NCBI RefSeq assembly: GCF_000383415.1
Contig: NZ_KB911256.1
Location: 434,001 to 498,000, forward strand
Length of the DNA: 64,000 nt
DNA from: Hyphomicrobium zavarzinii ATCC 27496
GTDB taxonomy: Bacteria > Pseudomonadota > Alphaproteobacteria > Rhizobiales > Hyphomicrobiaceae
Reading direction: 5' to 3'
In this document: positions 26,104 through 35,911 of the stretch, piece after piece
Numbering within the stretch: position 1 is the first letter of the stretch
How the letters are laid out: each line of letters begins with the position of its first letter
The notes under the pieces: generated by a model
What the model was told of the DNA's origin: nothing
Database searches by the model: none
The model's input: the letters and a program-made list of their open reading frames with translations, nothing else
Program-made: the position numbers and the translations under genes

Positions 26104-26129
26104 GCCTCCTTCCGCGGGCGGAAGGAGGC
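26104..26129 (+). promoter_or_regulatory. Intercistronic hairpin between nuoI and nuoJ
   Basis: GCCTCCTTCCG (26104-26114) pairs perfectly with 26119-26129 around CGGG. It lies in the 67-base gap between two genes of the operon. Without a U-tract it is more likely an RNA-processing or stability element than a full terminator. Confidence 0.5.
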
Positions 26130-26163
26130 GGTTGGGACGCGTGGAAACGCGAAGGACCGTGGA

Positions 26164-26796
26164 ATGGCACTGACGGCGATCTTTTTCTATCTCTTCGCGG
26201 TCCTGGCACTGGCCTCCGCGGCGACGGTCATCGTCGCCAAGAACCCGGTGCACGCCGTGCTGTTCCTCATCCTGACGTTTTTCAATGCGGCGGGACTGTT
26301 CATTCTGCTCAACGCCGAGTTCCTCGCGATGCTGCTCATCATCGTCTACGTCGGCGCGGTGGCGGTGCTGTTCCTGTTCGTCGTCATGATGCTCGACGTC
26401 GACTTCGCGGAGCTGCGCGCGGGCTTCATCAAGAACGCGCCCGTGGGGCTGCTGGTGGGCGGCGTGGTGCTGGCCGAGCTTGTGGCGCTTCTCGCGGCGC
26501 GCGGCATCGGCCCGGTCGCGAGCACTCTGGTCGCCCAGCCGATCCCGCAGGATCTGAGCAACACCGAAGCGCTCGGGCGGATCCTCTACACCAAGTACAT
26601 CTACTTCTTTCAGGGCGCGGGCCTCGTGCTGCTGGTCGCCATGATCGGCGCGATCGTGCTGACGCTGCGGCACAAGGAAGGCGTGAAGCGCCAGTCCATC
26701 GCCGATCAGGTCGCGCGCGGACCCGCTACCGCGGTCAAGATGGTCAAGGTTGCCTCGGGCGGCAGCGCTATTCCCGACTCGAAGTCGGACCACTAG
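26164..26796 (+). CDS. nuoJ: NADH-quinone oxidoreductase subunit J
   Basis: NuoJ is a small proton-path subunit at the centre of the membrane arm. The 210-residue protein has five hydrophobic helices, including the conserved EFLAMLLIIVYVGAVAVLFLFVVMML with the pi-bulge helix. A short polar C-terminus of about 40 residues follows. The ATG at 26164 was chosen over the open frame upstream, which overlaps nuoI and carries no membrane segment. The gene is separated from nuoI by the hairpin-containing gap. Confidence 0.95.
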   Translation: MALTAIFFYLFAVLALASAATVIVAKNPVHAVLFLILTFFNAAGLFILLNAEFLAMLLIIVYVGAVAVLFLFVVMMLDVDFAELRAGFIKNAPVGLLVGGVVLAELVALLAARGIGPVASTLVAQPIPQDLSNTEALGRILYTKYIYFFQGAGLVLLVAMIGAIVLTLRHKEGVKRQSIADQVARGPATAVKMVKVASGGSAIPDSKSDH

Positions 26797-26832
26797 CGCA
26801 CGCGAGAGCAACAGGGGGAACGGAGGGAAGGC

Positions 26833-27141
26833 ATGGAGATCGGGCTCGCACATTACCTGACTGTCGCGGCGTGCCTGTTCACGCTCGGCATGTTCGGCAT
26901 CTTCCTCAACCGGAAGAACGTGATCATCATCTTGATGTCGGTCGAGTTGATGCTCCTGGCCGTGAACATCAACCTCGTCGCCTTCTCGCACTTTCACGCG
27001 GATCTCATCGGGCAGGTGTTCGCACTCTTCGTGCTGACCGTCGCCGCCGCCGAGTCCGCGATCGGGCTTGCCATCATCGTCGTCTACTTCCGCAACCGCG
27101 GCTCCATCGCGGTTGAGGACATCAACATGATGAAGGGGTGA
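26833..27141 (+). CDS. nuoK: NADH-quinone oxidoreductase subunit K
   Basis: NuoK is the smallest antiporter-like membrane subunit. The 102-residue protein has three helices with the conserved Glu residues in [18 protein letters not shown] and in [24 protein letters not shown] lies immediately upstream of the ATG at 26833. Size is standard for the family. Confidence 0.97.
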   Translation: MEIGLAHYLTVAACLFTLGMFGIFLNRKNVIIILMSVELMLLAVNINLVAFSHFHADLIGQVFALFVLTVAAAESAIGLAIIVVYFRNRGSIAVEDINMMKG

Positions 27142-27250
27142 GGGCGATGGGCACCCGGAAACAGGCAGCAGCCAACACCGTACGCGCGAGGCTTGGGCAC
27201 AAGGCGGCATTGCCGCTGGCTGCTGGTTGCCCGCTGCCTCGGAGAACCGC
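27142..27250. other. Structured gap between nuoK and nuoL
   Basis: This 109-base spacer is long for the operon. CAGCAGCC (27166-27173) can pair with GGCTGCTG (27218-27225), and the flanks are also partly complementary. It resembles a repetitive-extragenic-palindrome type insertion. The nuoL ribosome site GGAGAACC is at its end. Confidence 0.45.
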
Positions 27251-29203
27251 ATGATCTACACCGCAATCGTTCTTCTGCCGCTCACGGGTGCGCTGATCGC
27301 GGGGCTCTTCGGCCGCCTGCTCGGGCCGCGCCCCTCCGAGATCATCACCACCGGCCTTATGATGATCACGGCCGTGCTGTCGTGGGTCGTCTTCGTCCGT
27401 GTTGGGTTCGATGGGGAGACGGCGCGCGTACCGCTCTTCCGCTGGATCACCTCAGGTGAGCTCGATACCGGCTGGGCGCTCCGCATCGATACGCTCACCG
27501 CCGTGATGCTGGTCGTGGTGACCACCGTCTCCGCGCTCGTGCATCTTTATTCGATCGGCTACATGCACGAGGACGACAGCCGTCCGCGCTTCTTCGCCTA
27601 TCTCTCACTCTTCACCTTCGCCATGTTGGCGCTCGTCACCAGCGACAACCTTCTTCAGATGTTCTTCGGCTGGGAAGGCGTGGGTCTCGCCTCCTACCTG
27701 CTGATCGGCTTCTGGTACAAGAAGCCGGAGGCCAATGCCGCTGCCATCAAGGCGTTCGTCGTCAATCGCGTGGGTGACTTCGGCTTCTCGCTCGGCATCT
27801 TCGGCCTGTTCGCGATGACGAGCTCGATCAACCTGGACGCTGTGTTCGCGGCTGCGCCTGCGCTCGTCGGCAAGACGATGTCGTTCCTCGGCTACGATCT
27901 CGACATCCTGACGCTGATTTCGCTGCTCCTGTTCATGGGCGCGATGGGCAAGTCCGCGCAGTTCCTGCTGCACACGTGGCTGCCGGACGCCATGGAAGGC
28001 CCCACCCCGGTGTCGGCCCTCATTCACGCCGCCACCATGGTGACCGCCGGCGTGTTCATGGTCGCGCGCCTGTCGCCGCTCTTCGAGCTGGCACCGGCGG
28101 CGCTCGAGGTGGTCGTGTTCATCGGCACCATCACGGCCTTCTTCGCCGCGACTGTCGGCCTCGTGCAGAACGACATCAAGCGCGTCATCGCTTATTCGAC
28201 ATGCTCGCAGCTCGGATACATGTTCGTGGCCTGCGGCGTCGGCGCGTATGGCGCAGGCGTTTTCCACCTCTTCACGCACGCCGCCTTCAAGGCGCTTCTG
28301 TTCCTCGGCGCCGGCTCGGTCATTCACGGCATGCACCACGAGCAGGATATGCGCCGCATGGGCGGACTGGCGAAGAAGCTGCCCATCACCTGGATCATGA
28401 TGCTGATCGGAACGCTCGCGCTTACCGGCGTTGGCATTCCCCATGTCGGCGGCTTCGCGGGCTTCCACTCGAAGGATGCCATCATCGAGGCGGCCTATGC
28501 CGGTCACACCCCGAGTAACTATGCCTTCTGGGTGCTGGTCATCGCGGCCTTCATGACGTCGTTCTACTCGTGGCGGCTCATCTTCCTCACGTTCCACGGC
28601 CAGACGCGCGCTGATCATCACACCTATGATCACGCGCACGAAAGCCCGTGGGTGATGCTGATCCCGCTGTTCGTCCTCGCCACCGGCGCCGTGTTCGCGG
28701 GTATCGCCTTCCAGCATTACTTCCTCGGCGAAGGCTATGCCGATTTCTGGCGCTCCGCGTTGTTCGAGGCGCCGGGCAAGGACATCCGTCACCACATGCA
28801 CGAGGTTCCGGGCTGGGTTCCCCTTGCGCCGACCGTGGCCATGCTCTCCGGCCTCGGCCTTGCGGTCCTCTACTACATCGTGGCCCCATGGCTCCCGGAA
28901 GCCACGGCCCGCACCTTCCGTCCGCTCTACTTGTTCCTTCTCAACAAGTGGTACTTCGACGAGCTCTATAACTTCATCTTCGTGCGTCCCGCCTTTGCGA
29001 TTGGCCGCTTCCTTTGGAAGGGTGTCGATGGCGCCGTCATCGATGGAACCATCGATGGCACCGCGAAAAGCGTGCTGTGGGGAACGGGCCGCATCATCAA
29101 GCTGCAGACTGGTTACGTATATCACTACGCCTTCGCCATGCTGATCGGCGTTGCGGCCATTCTGACGTACTTCATCCTGGCAGGCGGCGGGGGAGCCCCA
29201 TGA
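27251..29203 (+). CDS. nuoL: NADH-quinone oxidoreductase subunit L
   Basis: NuoL is the distal antiporter-like proton pump with the long lateral helix. The 650-residue protein contains the conserved [19 protein letters not shown], the channel motif [27 protein letters not shown] with its key Lys and His, and [17 protein letters not shown]. The C-terminal region holds the lateral-helix sequence and a final hydrophobic anchor. GGAGAACC precedes the ATG at 27251, eight codons inside the open frame. Its stop overlaps nuoM by four bases. Confidence 0.96.
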   Translation: MIYTAIVLLPLTGALIAGLFGRLLGPRPSEIITTGLMMITAVLSWVVFVRVGFDGETARVPLFRWITSGELDTGWALRIDTLTAVMLVVVTTVSALVHLYSIGYMHEDDSRPRFFAYLSLFTFAMLALVTSDNLLQMFFGWEGVGLASYLLIGFWYKKPEANAAAIKAFVVNRVGDFGFSLGIFGLFAMTSSINLDAVFAAAPALVGKTMSFLGYDLDILTLISLLLFMGAMGKSAQFLLHTWLPDAMEGPTPVSALIHAATMVTAGVFMVARLSPLFELAPAALEVVVFIGTITAFFAATVGLVQNDIKRVIAYSTCSQLGYMFVACGVGAYGAGVFHLFTHAAFKALLFLGAGSVIHGMHHEQDMRRMGGLAKKLPITWIMMLIGTLALTGVGIPHVGGFAGFHSKDAIIEAAYAGHTPSNYAFWVLVIAAFMTSFYSWRLIFLTFHGQTRADHHTYDHAHESPWVMLIPLFVLATGAVFAGIAFQHYFLGEGYADFWRSALFEAPGKDIRHHMHEVPGWVPLAPTVAMLSGLGLAVLYYIVAPWLPEATARTFRPLYLFLLNKWYFDELYNFIFVRPAFAIGRFLWKGVDGAVIDGTIDGTAKSVLWGTGRIIKLQTGYVYHYAFAMLIGVAAILTYFILAGGGGAP

Positions 29204-30693
29204 GCATCGCAGGAGCTCCCATTCTATCTGTCGTGACGTTTCTGCCGTTGGCGGGCGCGCTGTTCGTGGCACTCCTCTCGCGTGAGGCTGTGCAGAACAT
29301 CCGCTACGCCACGCTCTGGACCACGCTCATCACCTTCGCGATCTCTCTGCTCATCTGGATCAACTTCGATCCGAACACGGCAGGCTTCCAGTTCGTGGAG
29401 GAGCGCGAGTGGCTCGGCCCCATCAAGTACAAGATGGGCGTCGACGGCATCTCCATGCTGTTCGTCATCCTCACGACGTTCCTGATGCCGCTCTGCATCC
29501 TGGCGAGCTGGCAATCCATCGAGGATCGCGTCAAGGAATACATGATCGCCTTCCTCGTGCTGGAAGCGCTGATGATCGGCGTGTTCTGCGCGCTCGATCT
29601 CGTGCTCTTCTATCTGTTCTTCGAAGGCGGCCTCATTCCGATGTTCCTCATCATCGGCGTCTGGGGCGGTCCGCGCCGCGTGTACGCGAGCTTCAAGTTC
29701 TTCCTCTACACCTTCCTCGGCTCGGTGCTGATGCTGCTCGCCATGATGGCCATGTACTGGCACGCGGGCACCACCGACATCCCGACCCTGATGACGACGA
29801 AGTTCCCGGCCGACATGCAGTTCTGGCTGTGGCTCGCGTTCTTCGCTTCGTTCGCGGTCAAGATGCCGATGTGGCCGGTTCACACCTGGCTTCCGGACGC
29901 TCACGTGGAGGCGCCGACTGCGGGCTCCGTCATTCTTGCAGGCATCCTGCTCAAAATGGGCGGCTACGGCTTCCTGCGCTTCTCCCTTCCCATGTTCCCG
30001 GACGCCAGCGCGACGCTTGCGCCGCTTGTGTTCGCCATGTCGGTGATCGCAATCGTCGCCACCTCGCTCATCGCGCTGGTGCAGGAGGACATCAAGAAGC
30101 TGATCGCCTACTCGTCCGTCGCCCACATGGGCTTCGTGACCATGGGCATCTTCACCTTCACGCAGCAGGGCATCGACGGCGCCATCTTCCAGATGCTGTC
30201 GCACGGTCTCATCTCGTCGGCGCTCTTCCTCTGCGTCGGCGTCGTCTACGACCGTCTGCATACGCGTGAGATCAAGGCCTACGGCGGCTTGGTAGAGCGG
30301 ATGCCGATTTACGCCGTCATCTTCATGGTCTTCACCATGGGTAACGTCGGCCTCCCCGGCACCTCTGGCTTTGTCGGCGAGTTCCTCACCCTGCTGTCGT
30401 CGTTCAAGGTGAACACCTATGTGGCCTTCATCGCCACCACGGGCGTGATCCTGTCGGCGGCGTATGCACTCTATCTCTACCGGCGGGTCGTTTTCGGTCC
30501 GCTGGAAAAGCCGTCCCTCAAGGCCATGAAGGATGTGAACGCGCGTGAAATCGCGATCCTCGCGCCGCTCGTCATCCTCACCATCCTGTTCGGCTTCTAC
30601 CCGGCACCCATTCTCGACGTGACGGCCGTATCCGTGAAAGCGCTCGTGACCTCGCTCGAGGCCGCGAGCCAGGCCGCAGCGCTTGCGAACTAG
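29200..30693 (+). CDS. nuoM: NADH-quinone oxidoreductase subunit M
   Basis: NuoM is a second antiporter-like proton pump. The 497-residue protein shows [29 protein letters not shown] with the conserved Glu, [34 protein letters not shown], and [17 protein letters not shown]. The ATG at 29200 overlaps the nuoL stop (ATGA), so the two are translationally coupled. Everything else is of normal length. Confidence 0.97.
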   Translation: MSIAGAPILSVVTFLPLAGALFVALLSREAVQNIRYATLWTTLITFAISLLIWINFDPNTAGFQFVEEREWLGPIKYKMGVDGISMLFVILTTFLMPLCILASWQSIEDRVKEYMIAFLVLEALMIGVFCALDLVLFYLFFEGGLIPMFLIIGVWGGPRRVYASFKFFLYTFLGSVLMLLAMMAMYWHAGTTDIPTLMTTKFPADMQFWLWLAFFASFAVKMPMWPVHTWLPDAHVEAPTAGSVILAGILLKMGGYGFLRFSLPMFPDASATLAPLVFAMSVIAIVATSLIALVQEDIKKLIAYSSVAHMGFVTMGIFTFTQQGIDGAIFQMLSHGLISSALFLCVGVVYDRLHTREIKAYGGLVERMPIYAVIFMVFTMGNVGLPGTSGFVGEFLTLLSSFKVNTYVAFIATTGVILSAAYALYLYRRVVFGPLEKPSLKAMKDVNAREIAILAPLVILTILFGFYPAPILDVTAVSVKALVTSLEAASQAAALAN

Positions 30694-30713
30694 AGCACCA
30701 AGGACTAGGCCAC

Positions 30714-32162
30714 ATGCCTGTTGAGCTGACGAGCTACACCGCCGCCCTTCCCGAGATCATCCTCGCCGCGGGCGCAATGGTCCTGCTCATGCTTGGCGCC
30801 TTCGGTGCCGAGGCGGACGAGCGTGCGGATCGCGTCGGCTGGCTCGGAATTCTCGTCCTGTTCGTCACGGGCGTCGCGCTTCTGTCCCAGACGGGCACCG
30901 AGCGCGCGTTCAACGACGCGTTCATCTCCGATCCCTTCGCCCGCTTCGTGAAGCTGCTCGTGCTCGTGGGCTCGGGTGCCGCCATCGTGCTCTCGTTTGA
31001 CGACATGCGCCGCGCGCACGCGAACCGCTACGAGACGCCGGTGCTCATTCTGCTGTCCACCGTCGGCATGATGATGATGATCTCGGCGAACGATCTCATC
31101 GCGCTCTATCTCGGCCTCGAGCTGCAGAGCCTCGCGCTTTACGTGCTGGCCGCCATCCGCCGCGACGATGTCCGCTCGAGCGAGGCGGGCATGAAGTATT
31201 TCGTTCTCGGTGCGCTGTCGTCGGGCATGCTGCTGTATGGCGCTTCGCTGCTTTACGGCTACACCGGCACCACCACGTTCGCGGGGATTGCCACGGCCGC
31301 CGCCGCGCCGGGAGCCGCCACCAATCTCGGCCTGATCGCAGGTCTCGTGTTCCTGCTCGTGGGCCTCGCGTTCAAGATTTCGGCCGTTCCCTTCCACATG
31401 TGGACGCCTGATGTCTACGAAGGCGCGCCGACGCCCATCACCGCCTTTTTCGCCGCAGCGCCCAAGCTGGCCGCACTCGCCCTTCTGGCGCGCGTGCTGT
31501 CGGAGCCGTTCGGCGGCATGGAAGTGCAGTGGCAGAAGATCGTCATCTTCCTTGCCATCGCGTCGATGCTGCTCGGTGCCTTTGCCGCCATCGGCCAGAC
31601 CAACATCAAGCGCCTGATGGCCTATTCCTCCATCGGCCATGTCGGGTTCGCGCTCGTCGGTCTCGCGGCGGGCAGCGAGGAGGGCATTCAAAGCCTGCTG
31701 ATCTATCTCGCGATTTATCTCGTCATGACGCTCGGCTCGTTCGCCTGCATCCTTGCGATGCGTCGCGAGAGTGGCCCCGTAGAGGAGATCAGCGAGCTGT
31801 CCGGCCTTGCAGAGACGGACCTGCCGATGGCCTTCACTCTGGCCATGCTGCTGTTCTCGCTGGCAGGCGTTCCCCCGCTCGCGGGCTTCTTTGCCAAGTT
31901 CTATGTCTTTGCGGCGGCCGTTAAGGCGGAGCTCTACGGGCTCGCCATCATCGGCGTCCTGTCGAGCGTCGTCGGCGCGTTCTACTATCTGCGCATCGTG
32001 AAGGTGATGTTCTTTGACGACGCGAAGCCAGCCTTCACCACGACAGCGCCGTATGTCCGCGTGGTGATGATCGGCGCAGGCCTCTTCGTTCTGCTGTATG
32101 CGATCTATCCGTCGCCGCTGATCGATGCTGCCGCAGCGGCAGCCAAATCGTTCAGCTTCTGA
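30714..32162 (+). CDS. nuoN: NADH-quinone oxidoreductase subunit N
   Basis: NuoN is the third antiporter-like pump and the last gene of the run. The 482-residue protein has about 14 helices with YLGLELQSLALYVLAA, the proton-path segment PFHMWTPDVYEGAPTPITAFFAAAPKLAALAL, NIKRLMAYSSIGHVGFALVGL and PPLAGFFAKFYVF. It follows nuoM by 20 bases. No clear terminator is seen downstream, where a PilZ gene converges. Confidence 0.97.
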   Translation: MPVELTSYTAALPEIILAAGAMVLLMLGAFGAEADERADRVGWLGILVLFVTGVALLSQTGTERAFNDAFISDPFARFVKLLVLVGSGAAIVLSFDDMRRAHANRYETPVLILLSTVGMMMMISANDLIALYLGLELQSLALYVLAAIRRDDVRSSEAGMKYFVLGALSSGMLLYGASLLYGYTGTTTFAGIATAAAAPGAATNLGLIAGLVFLLVGLAFKISAVPFHMWTPDVYEGAPTPITAFFAAAPKLAALALLARVLSEPFGGMEVQWQKIVIFLAIASMLLGAFAAIGQTNIKRLMAYSSIGHVGFALVGLAAGSEEGIQSLLIYLAIYLVMTLGSFACILAMRRESGPVEEISELSGLAETDLPMAFTLAMLLFSLAGVPPLAGFFAKFYVFAAAVKAELYGLAIIGVLSSVVGAFYYLRIVKVMFFDDAKPAFTTTAPYVRVVMIGAGLFVLLYAIYPSPLIDAAAAAAKSFSF

Positions 32163-32220
32163 CGCGACGAGTCGGCCGCGCAGCCATCGCCGGTGTGAGC
32201 CGGGCGCGATCGCGCGCGGA

Positions 32221-32466
32221 TCAGACCTCGAACTTCACGCCGACATCGTAGCCCTTGCGCCAGATCACGACGCACTCGACGTCGAGCTTTTCCATGGGCG
32301 CGATGAGCTTGAACCGGTCGGGAAGCTCGGGATTGCCGACGGGGCGAAGGCGCGCGCCGACTTTCGATACGTCCCGCAGTACGACGGTATGCTCGCGGCC
32401 GCTCACTTGGATCAGGCCGGCTTTGTTTGTAGGTTTGCGAGATGCGGCGCGGGCCGTGATAGACAT
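32221..32466 (-). CDS. PilZ-domain protein
   Basis: The 81-residue protein is a minimal PilZ domain, a cyclic-di-GMP-binding fold. It has an RxxxR-like start (Arg6-AAS-Arg10). The D-x-S-x-x-G motif follows in RDVSKVGARLRP, with later strands ECVVIWRKGYDVGVKFEV. Binding is plausible from these residues but the N-terminal Arg motif is only an approximate match. It lies convergent with nuoN and divergent from birA, breaking the usual nuoN-birA adjacency. The ATG at 32466 is the only good start. Confidence 0.8.
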   Translation of the reverse strand: MSITARAASRKPTNKAGLIQVSGREHTVVLRDVSKVGARLRPVGNPELPDRFKLIAPMEKLDVECVVIWRKGYDVGVKFEV

Positions 32467-32530
32467 AGTGCTTCCTGAGATGCGCTGTCGTTTTGGGCGG
32501 CCACCATTTTTTGCCTGCCAGCCCTAATTC

Positions 32531-32565
32531 TTGATCGATGTCATATATGATATATTTCAGGTGTT
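32531..32565 (+). promoter_or_regulatory. AT-rich upstream patch before birA
   Basis: In an otherwise GC-rich region this stretch carries TTGATC, the palindrome TCATATATGA and TATATTT. It lies 30-60 bases before the birA start and could hold its promoter or an operator. Spacing of the boxes does not match sigma-70 well. Confidence 0.3.
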
Positions 32566-32596
32566 TAATGACGGCTTACCGAGGGGACGGGATGAG

Positions 32597-33382
32597 ATGT
32601 CGCATTCCGTCAGGTCTCAGCCGCGCACGCGGACGGATCTCAACCTAATGACGGCTTTTCGGATCGAGCACCTCGCAGAGGCGGATTCGACCAACGCGGA
32701 GGCCATGCGGCGCGCGGTGGCGGGCGAGCGAGGCCCCCTCTGGATCGCGGCCGATCGCCAGACGGCTGGCCGGGGTCGCTCAGGGCGAAGCTGGTCGTCC
32801 GAGCCGGGAAATCTCCAAGCCAGCTTGCTAGTTACGCTCAAGGCGCCTGCACCCAAAGCCTACCAGCTTTCCCTCGTTGCGGGCGTTGCCGTCTTCGACG
32901 CCATCGGCGCGGCCGATATGAAAGGCGCGCCATCCGGCATGCGCCTCAAGTGGCCCAACGACATCCTGATCGGGGGCGAGAAGGCTGGTGGCATCCTGAT
33001 CGAGAGCAGCGCCGTCCCCGCTGGCCTCGCCGCTATCATCGGCGTGGGGATCAACATCCGCTCTTCTCCTGAGCTGCCGGACCGTCCGACGACCAGTTTG
33101 GCCGCCCATGGCCTGTCGCCGTCTCCCGAGGTGCTGCTTGCCGCGATCGCCACCGCCACCCAGATCTGGCTCGAAACGTGGGACGAAGGCGCTGATTTTG
33201 CCGCCGTCAGGGAGGCTTGGCTAAATCGCGCCCATCCTATAGGGGAACGCATGAGTATCCACACCGGCTCGGAGCGGGTTTCCGGCGCCTTCCTTGGTCT
33301 CGACCCGGAAGGTGCGTTGACGCTCGAAACGGAAAGCGGCGTACGGCGATTTACGTTCGGAGACGTCTCGCTTTCGCGCTGA
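32597..33382 (+). CDS. birA: Biotin-[acetyl-CoA-carboxylase] ligase
   Basis: BirA activates biotin as biotinyl-AMP and attaches it to carboxylase carrier domains. The 261-residue protein has the adenylate-binding glycine loop QTAGRGRSGRSW, LKWPNDIL and the active-site KAGGILIE. It lacks the N-terminal DNA-binding domain of the E. coli repressor form, as is usual in alphaproteobacteria. The start at 32597 has a G-rich ribosome site; 32648 (MTAFRIEHL) is the other candidate. It is followed by RNase J, keeping the classic nuoN-birA-rnj order except for the inserted PilZ gene. Confidence 0.92.
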   Translation: MSHSVRSQPRTRTDLNLMTAFRIEHLAEADSTNAEAMRRAVAGERGPLWIAADRQTAGRGRSGRSWSSEPGNLQASLLVTLKAPAPKAYQLSLVAGVAVFDAIGAADMKGAPSGMRLKWPNDILIGGEKAGGILIESSAVPAGLAAIIGVGINIRSSPELPDRPTTSLAAHGLSPSPEVLLAAIATATQIWLETWDEGADFAAVREAWLNRAHPIGERMSIHTGSERVSGAFLGLDPEGALTLETESGVRRFTFGDVSLSR

Positions 33383-33423
33383 TCGGGATCGCGGTTCAAG
33401 AAAGAAAAGACAGAAGGCGGCGA

Positions 33424-35136
33424 ATGCCTGAAGAGCGCACGAAACGGGGCCGGCCTCACGGGCAGGACGAGCTGGTCTTCCTGGCCCTCGGCGGCCTGGG
33501 CGAGATCGGCATGAATGCCTATCTCTATGGCTACGGACCGCCCGACGCGCGCAAGTGGCTGATGGTCGATCTCGGCATCACCTTTCCCGAAGGCGAGGAC
33601 GACCCCGGCATCGACGTGATCTTCCCGGATCTCCGTTTCATCGAGGAGGAGCGGAGCGCGCTCGCCGGCATCGTCATCACGCACGCGCACGAGGATCATA
33701 TCGGCGCCGTGGTGGATCTCTGGTCGCGCCTCGGCGTGCCGGTCTACGCCACGCCCTTCACAGCTGGGATGCTGAAGGCGAAGCTCGCGGAGTACGGCGG
33801 CAAACATGCGATCCCGATCCGCGAGGTCAAGCTCAACGGCCGCTTCCAGGCCGGTCCGTTCGACGTCGAGTTCATCGAGATGTCGCACTCCATTCCGGAG
33901 AGCAGCGCCCTCGCCATTCGTACGCCCGCGGGTCTCGTGCTCCATACCGGCGATTGGAAGCTCGACCGCACCCCCCTGATCGGCGGCGCGCCCGATGAGA
34001 AACGCCTGGCCGCGTTGGGCGATGAAGGCGTGCTCGCCATGATCTGCGACTCCACCAACGCCATGCGCGAAGGCCAGTCGCCCTCCGAGCGTGATGTCGC
34101 CAAGTCGCTGACCGCTATCGTGAAGGAGGCGCCCCATCGCGTCGCGGTGACGACCTTCGCGTCCAACGTTGCGCGCGTGAAGGCCGTGGCGGATGCCGCC
34201 CGCGCCGCGGGCCGTGAGCTGGTTGTCGCCGGCCGCGCCCTCCATCGCGTCATCGACGTTGCGATCGATACTGGTTACCTGCCGCAAGGCTTCCGCTACG
34301 TCGATCAGCAGCAGTTCTCGGAGTACAAGCGCTCCAACGTGGTCTGCCTCTGCACCGGCAGCCAAGGCGAGCCGCGCGCCGCCATGGCGCGTATCGCCGA
34401 GAACGAGCACCCCGACATCTCGCTCGACAAGGGCGATCTCGCGATTTTCTCCTCGCGCACCATCCCAGGCAATGAGAAGGCCGTCGGCTGGATTCAGAAC
34501 AGCCTCGTGCGTATGGGGGTCGAGGTCCTCACCGACAACGAGGCCCTGGTTCACGTCACGGGCCATCCTCGCCGCGACGAGCTGCGCCAGCTCTATGCCT
34601 GGACGCGCCCGCGGATCGCCGTGCCGATGCACGGCGAGGCGCGCCATCTCAAGGCGCACGCTGAGCTCGCGCGCGAAGCCGGTGTCGCGGAGGTTCAGGT
34701 TGCCTACAATGGCGAGATCGTGCGCCTCTCGCCCGGCCCGGTGCGCATCGTCGATGACGCGCCCGTGGGGCGCCTGTTCCGCGACGGCAATCTGATCGTC
34801 CCCTCGGGCGACGGCCCTGTGCGCGAACGGCGCAAGCTGGCCTTCGTCGGCATCGTGGTCGTAGCGCTCGCGCTGTCGCGGCGCGGCGAGCTGATGGCGG
34901 AGCCGCAGATCGCCATCGACGGCGTGCCCGCCGAGGACGCGGACGGCGAGCCCATGGGCGAAATCGTGCTCGGAACTGTCGAGGGCACTCTGAAAAGCAT
35001 CCCCCGCGATCGCCGCCGCGACATCGAGATGGTCGCCGAGGCCGTGCGCCGGGCCGTGCGGAGTGGAGTGGCCGATGCCTGGGGCAAGAAGCCTATTGTC
35101 AAGGTGCTGGTGAGCGTGATCGAAGGAAAGGGCTGA
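33424..35136 (+). CDS. rnj: Ribonuclease J
   Basis: RNase J is a metallo-beta-lactamase-fold endo- and 5'-exoribonuclease acting in rRNA and mRNA processing. The 570-residue protein has the zinc motif HAHEDH at residues 87-92 (THAHEDHIGAV), LHTGDWKLD, the beta-CASP signature FSSRTIPGNE, and the C-terminal VPMHGEARHL. Length is normal. The start at 33424 was chosen because it gives the standard N-terminus; the open frame upstream overlaps birA. It is 41 bases downstream of birA on the same strand. Confidence 0.94.
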   Translation: MPEERTKRGRPHGQDELVFLALGGLGEIGMNAYLYGYGPPDARKWLMVDLGITFPEGEDDPGIDVIFPDLRFIEEERSALAGIVITHAHEDHIGAVVDLWSRLGVPVYATPFTAGMLKAKLAEYGGKHAIPIREVKLNGRFQAGPFDVEFIEMSHSIPESSALAIRTPAGLVLHTGDWKLDRTPLIGGAPDEKRLAALGDEGVLAMICDSTNAMREGQSPSERDVAKSLTAIVKEAPHRVAVTTFASNVARVKAVADAARAAGRELVVAGRALHRVIDVAIDTGYLPQGFRYVDQQQFSEYKRSNVVCLCTGSQGEPRAAMARIAENEHPDISLDKGDLAIFSSRTIPGNEKAVGWIQNSLVRMGVEVLTDNEALVHVTGHPRRDELRQLYAWTRPRIAVPMHGEARHLKAHAELAREAGVAEVQVAYNGEIVRLSPGPVRIVDDAPVGRLFRDGNLIVPSGDGPVRERRKLAFVGIVVVALALSRRGELMAEPQIAIDGVPAEDADGEPMGEIVLGTVEGTLKSIPRDRRRDIEMVAEAVRRAVRSGVADAWGKKPIVKVLVSVIEGKG

Positions 35137-35183
35137 GCGCGGCTCGGCTCCTATTTTGGTTACTGAGATCGGGGAAGTCGGAG

Positions 35184-35588
35184 ATGATTGGACGCTTGAA
35201 CCACGTGGCCATCGCGGTCAAGGACCTGGCCGCCGCGACTGCGGTGTACAAGAACGCCCTCGGAGCCGTGGTGACGGATCCGCTTCCGCAGCCGGAGCAC
35301 GGCGTTACGGTCGTCTTCGTGACGCTCCCCAACACTAAGATCGAGTTCCTCGAGCCGCTCGGCGCCAACTCGCCGATCGCCAAGTTCCTCGAGAAGAACC
35401 CCGACGGCGGCATCCATCACGTCTGCTACGAGGTGGAGGACATTCTCGCCGCGCGCGATAAACTGAAGGAGCAGGGCGCCCGCGTGCTCGGCGACGGCAA
35501 CCCGAAGATCGGCGCCCATGGCAAGCCGGTGCTGTTCCTGCACCCCAAGGACTTCTGCGGAACGCTGACGGAGCTGGAGCAGGTCTAG
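35184..35588 (+). CDS. mce: Methylmalonyl-CoA epimerase
   Basis: This enzyme interconverts (S)- and (R)-methylmalonyl-CoA, feeding the propionate and ethylmalonyl-CoA routes. The 134-residue vicinal-oxygen-chelate protein has the metal-binding His of LNHVAIAVKDL, EFLEPLGANSPI, GGIHHVCYEV and GKPVLFLHPKDFCGTLTELEQ. The length matches the family. GGAG lies just before the ATG at 35184. It is part of the same-strand run with rnj and the DUF1467 gene, an arrangement that is conserved in the order. Confidence 0.93.
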   Translation: MIGRLNHVAIAVKDLAAATAVYKNALGAVVTDPLPQPEHGVTVVFVTLPNTKIEFLEPLGANSPIAKFLEKNPDGGIHHVCYEVEDILAARDKLKEQGARVLGDGNPKIGAHGKPVLFLHPKDFCGTLTELEQV

Positions 35589-35632
35589 GCTCCGGGCAGA
35601 CCCAGCACCACCGCCCTGGAAGGGAGACTGAG

Positions 35633-35911
35633 ATGACCGTTAGCCTCGGTATCGCGCTCTACATCATGATCTGGTGGCTCACGCTGTTCGCCGTGCTTCC
35701 CTTCGGCGTGAAGACCCAGGGCGAGGTCGGCGAGGTGGTGGAGGGAACGCCCGCCAGCGCCCCGGCCACGCCGCGCATCCTGCGCACGCTTTTCATCAAC
35801 ACCATCGTCGCGGCAATCACATTCGCCGCGGTGTGGTGGGGCCTGCAGTATGATTGGCTCGGGCTTTACATTCCCGGCGAGATGAACGTGCCCGGCGGCG
35901 TCATTCGCTGA
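35633..35911 (+). CDS. DUF1467 family membrane protein
   Basis: The 92-residue protein has two hydrophobic helices (ALYIMIWWLTLFAVLPFGV and TLFINTIVAAITFAAVWWGL) joined by a Gly/Ala/Pro-rich loop. The layout and the position between mce and proS match DUF1467, whose role is unknown. AGGGAGACTGAG gives a fair ribosome site. It is followed by a clear hairpin at 35947. Confidence 0.85.
   Translation: MTVSLGIALYIMIWWLTLFAVLPFGVKTQGEVGEVVEGTPASAPATPRILRTLFINTIVAAITFAAVWWGLQYDWLGLYIPGEMNVPGGVIR

Noticed and set aside
27605-29272. Long antisense frame over nuoL
   Set aside because: Same mirror effect; Glu/Arg/His-rich without any motif.
32860-34659. 599-residue reverse frame over birA and RNase J
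   Set aside because: Both sense genes are intact with catalytic motifs; the reverse frame shows none.
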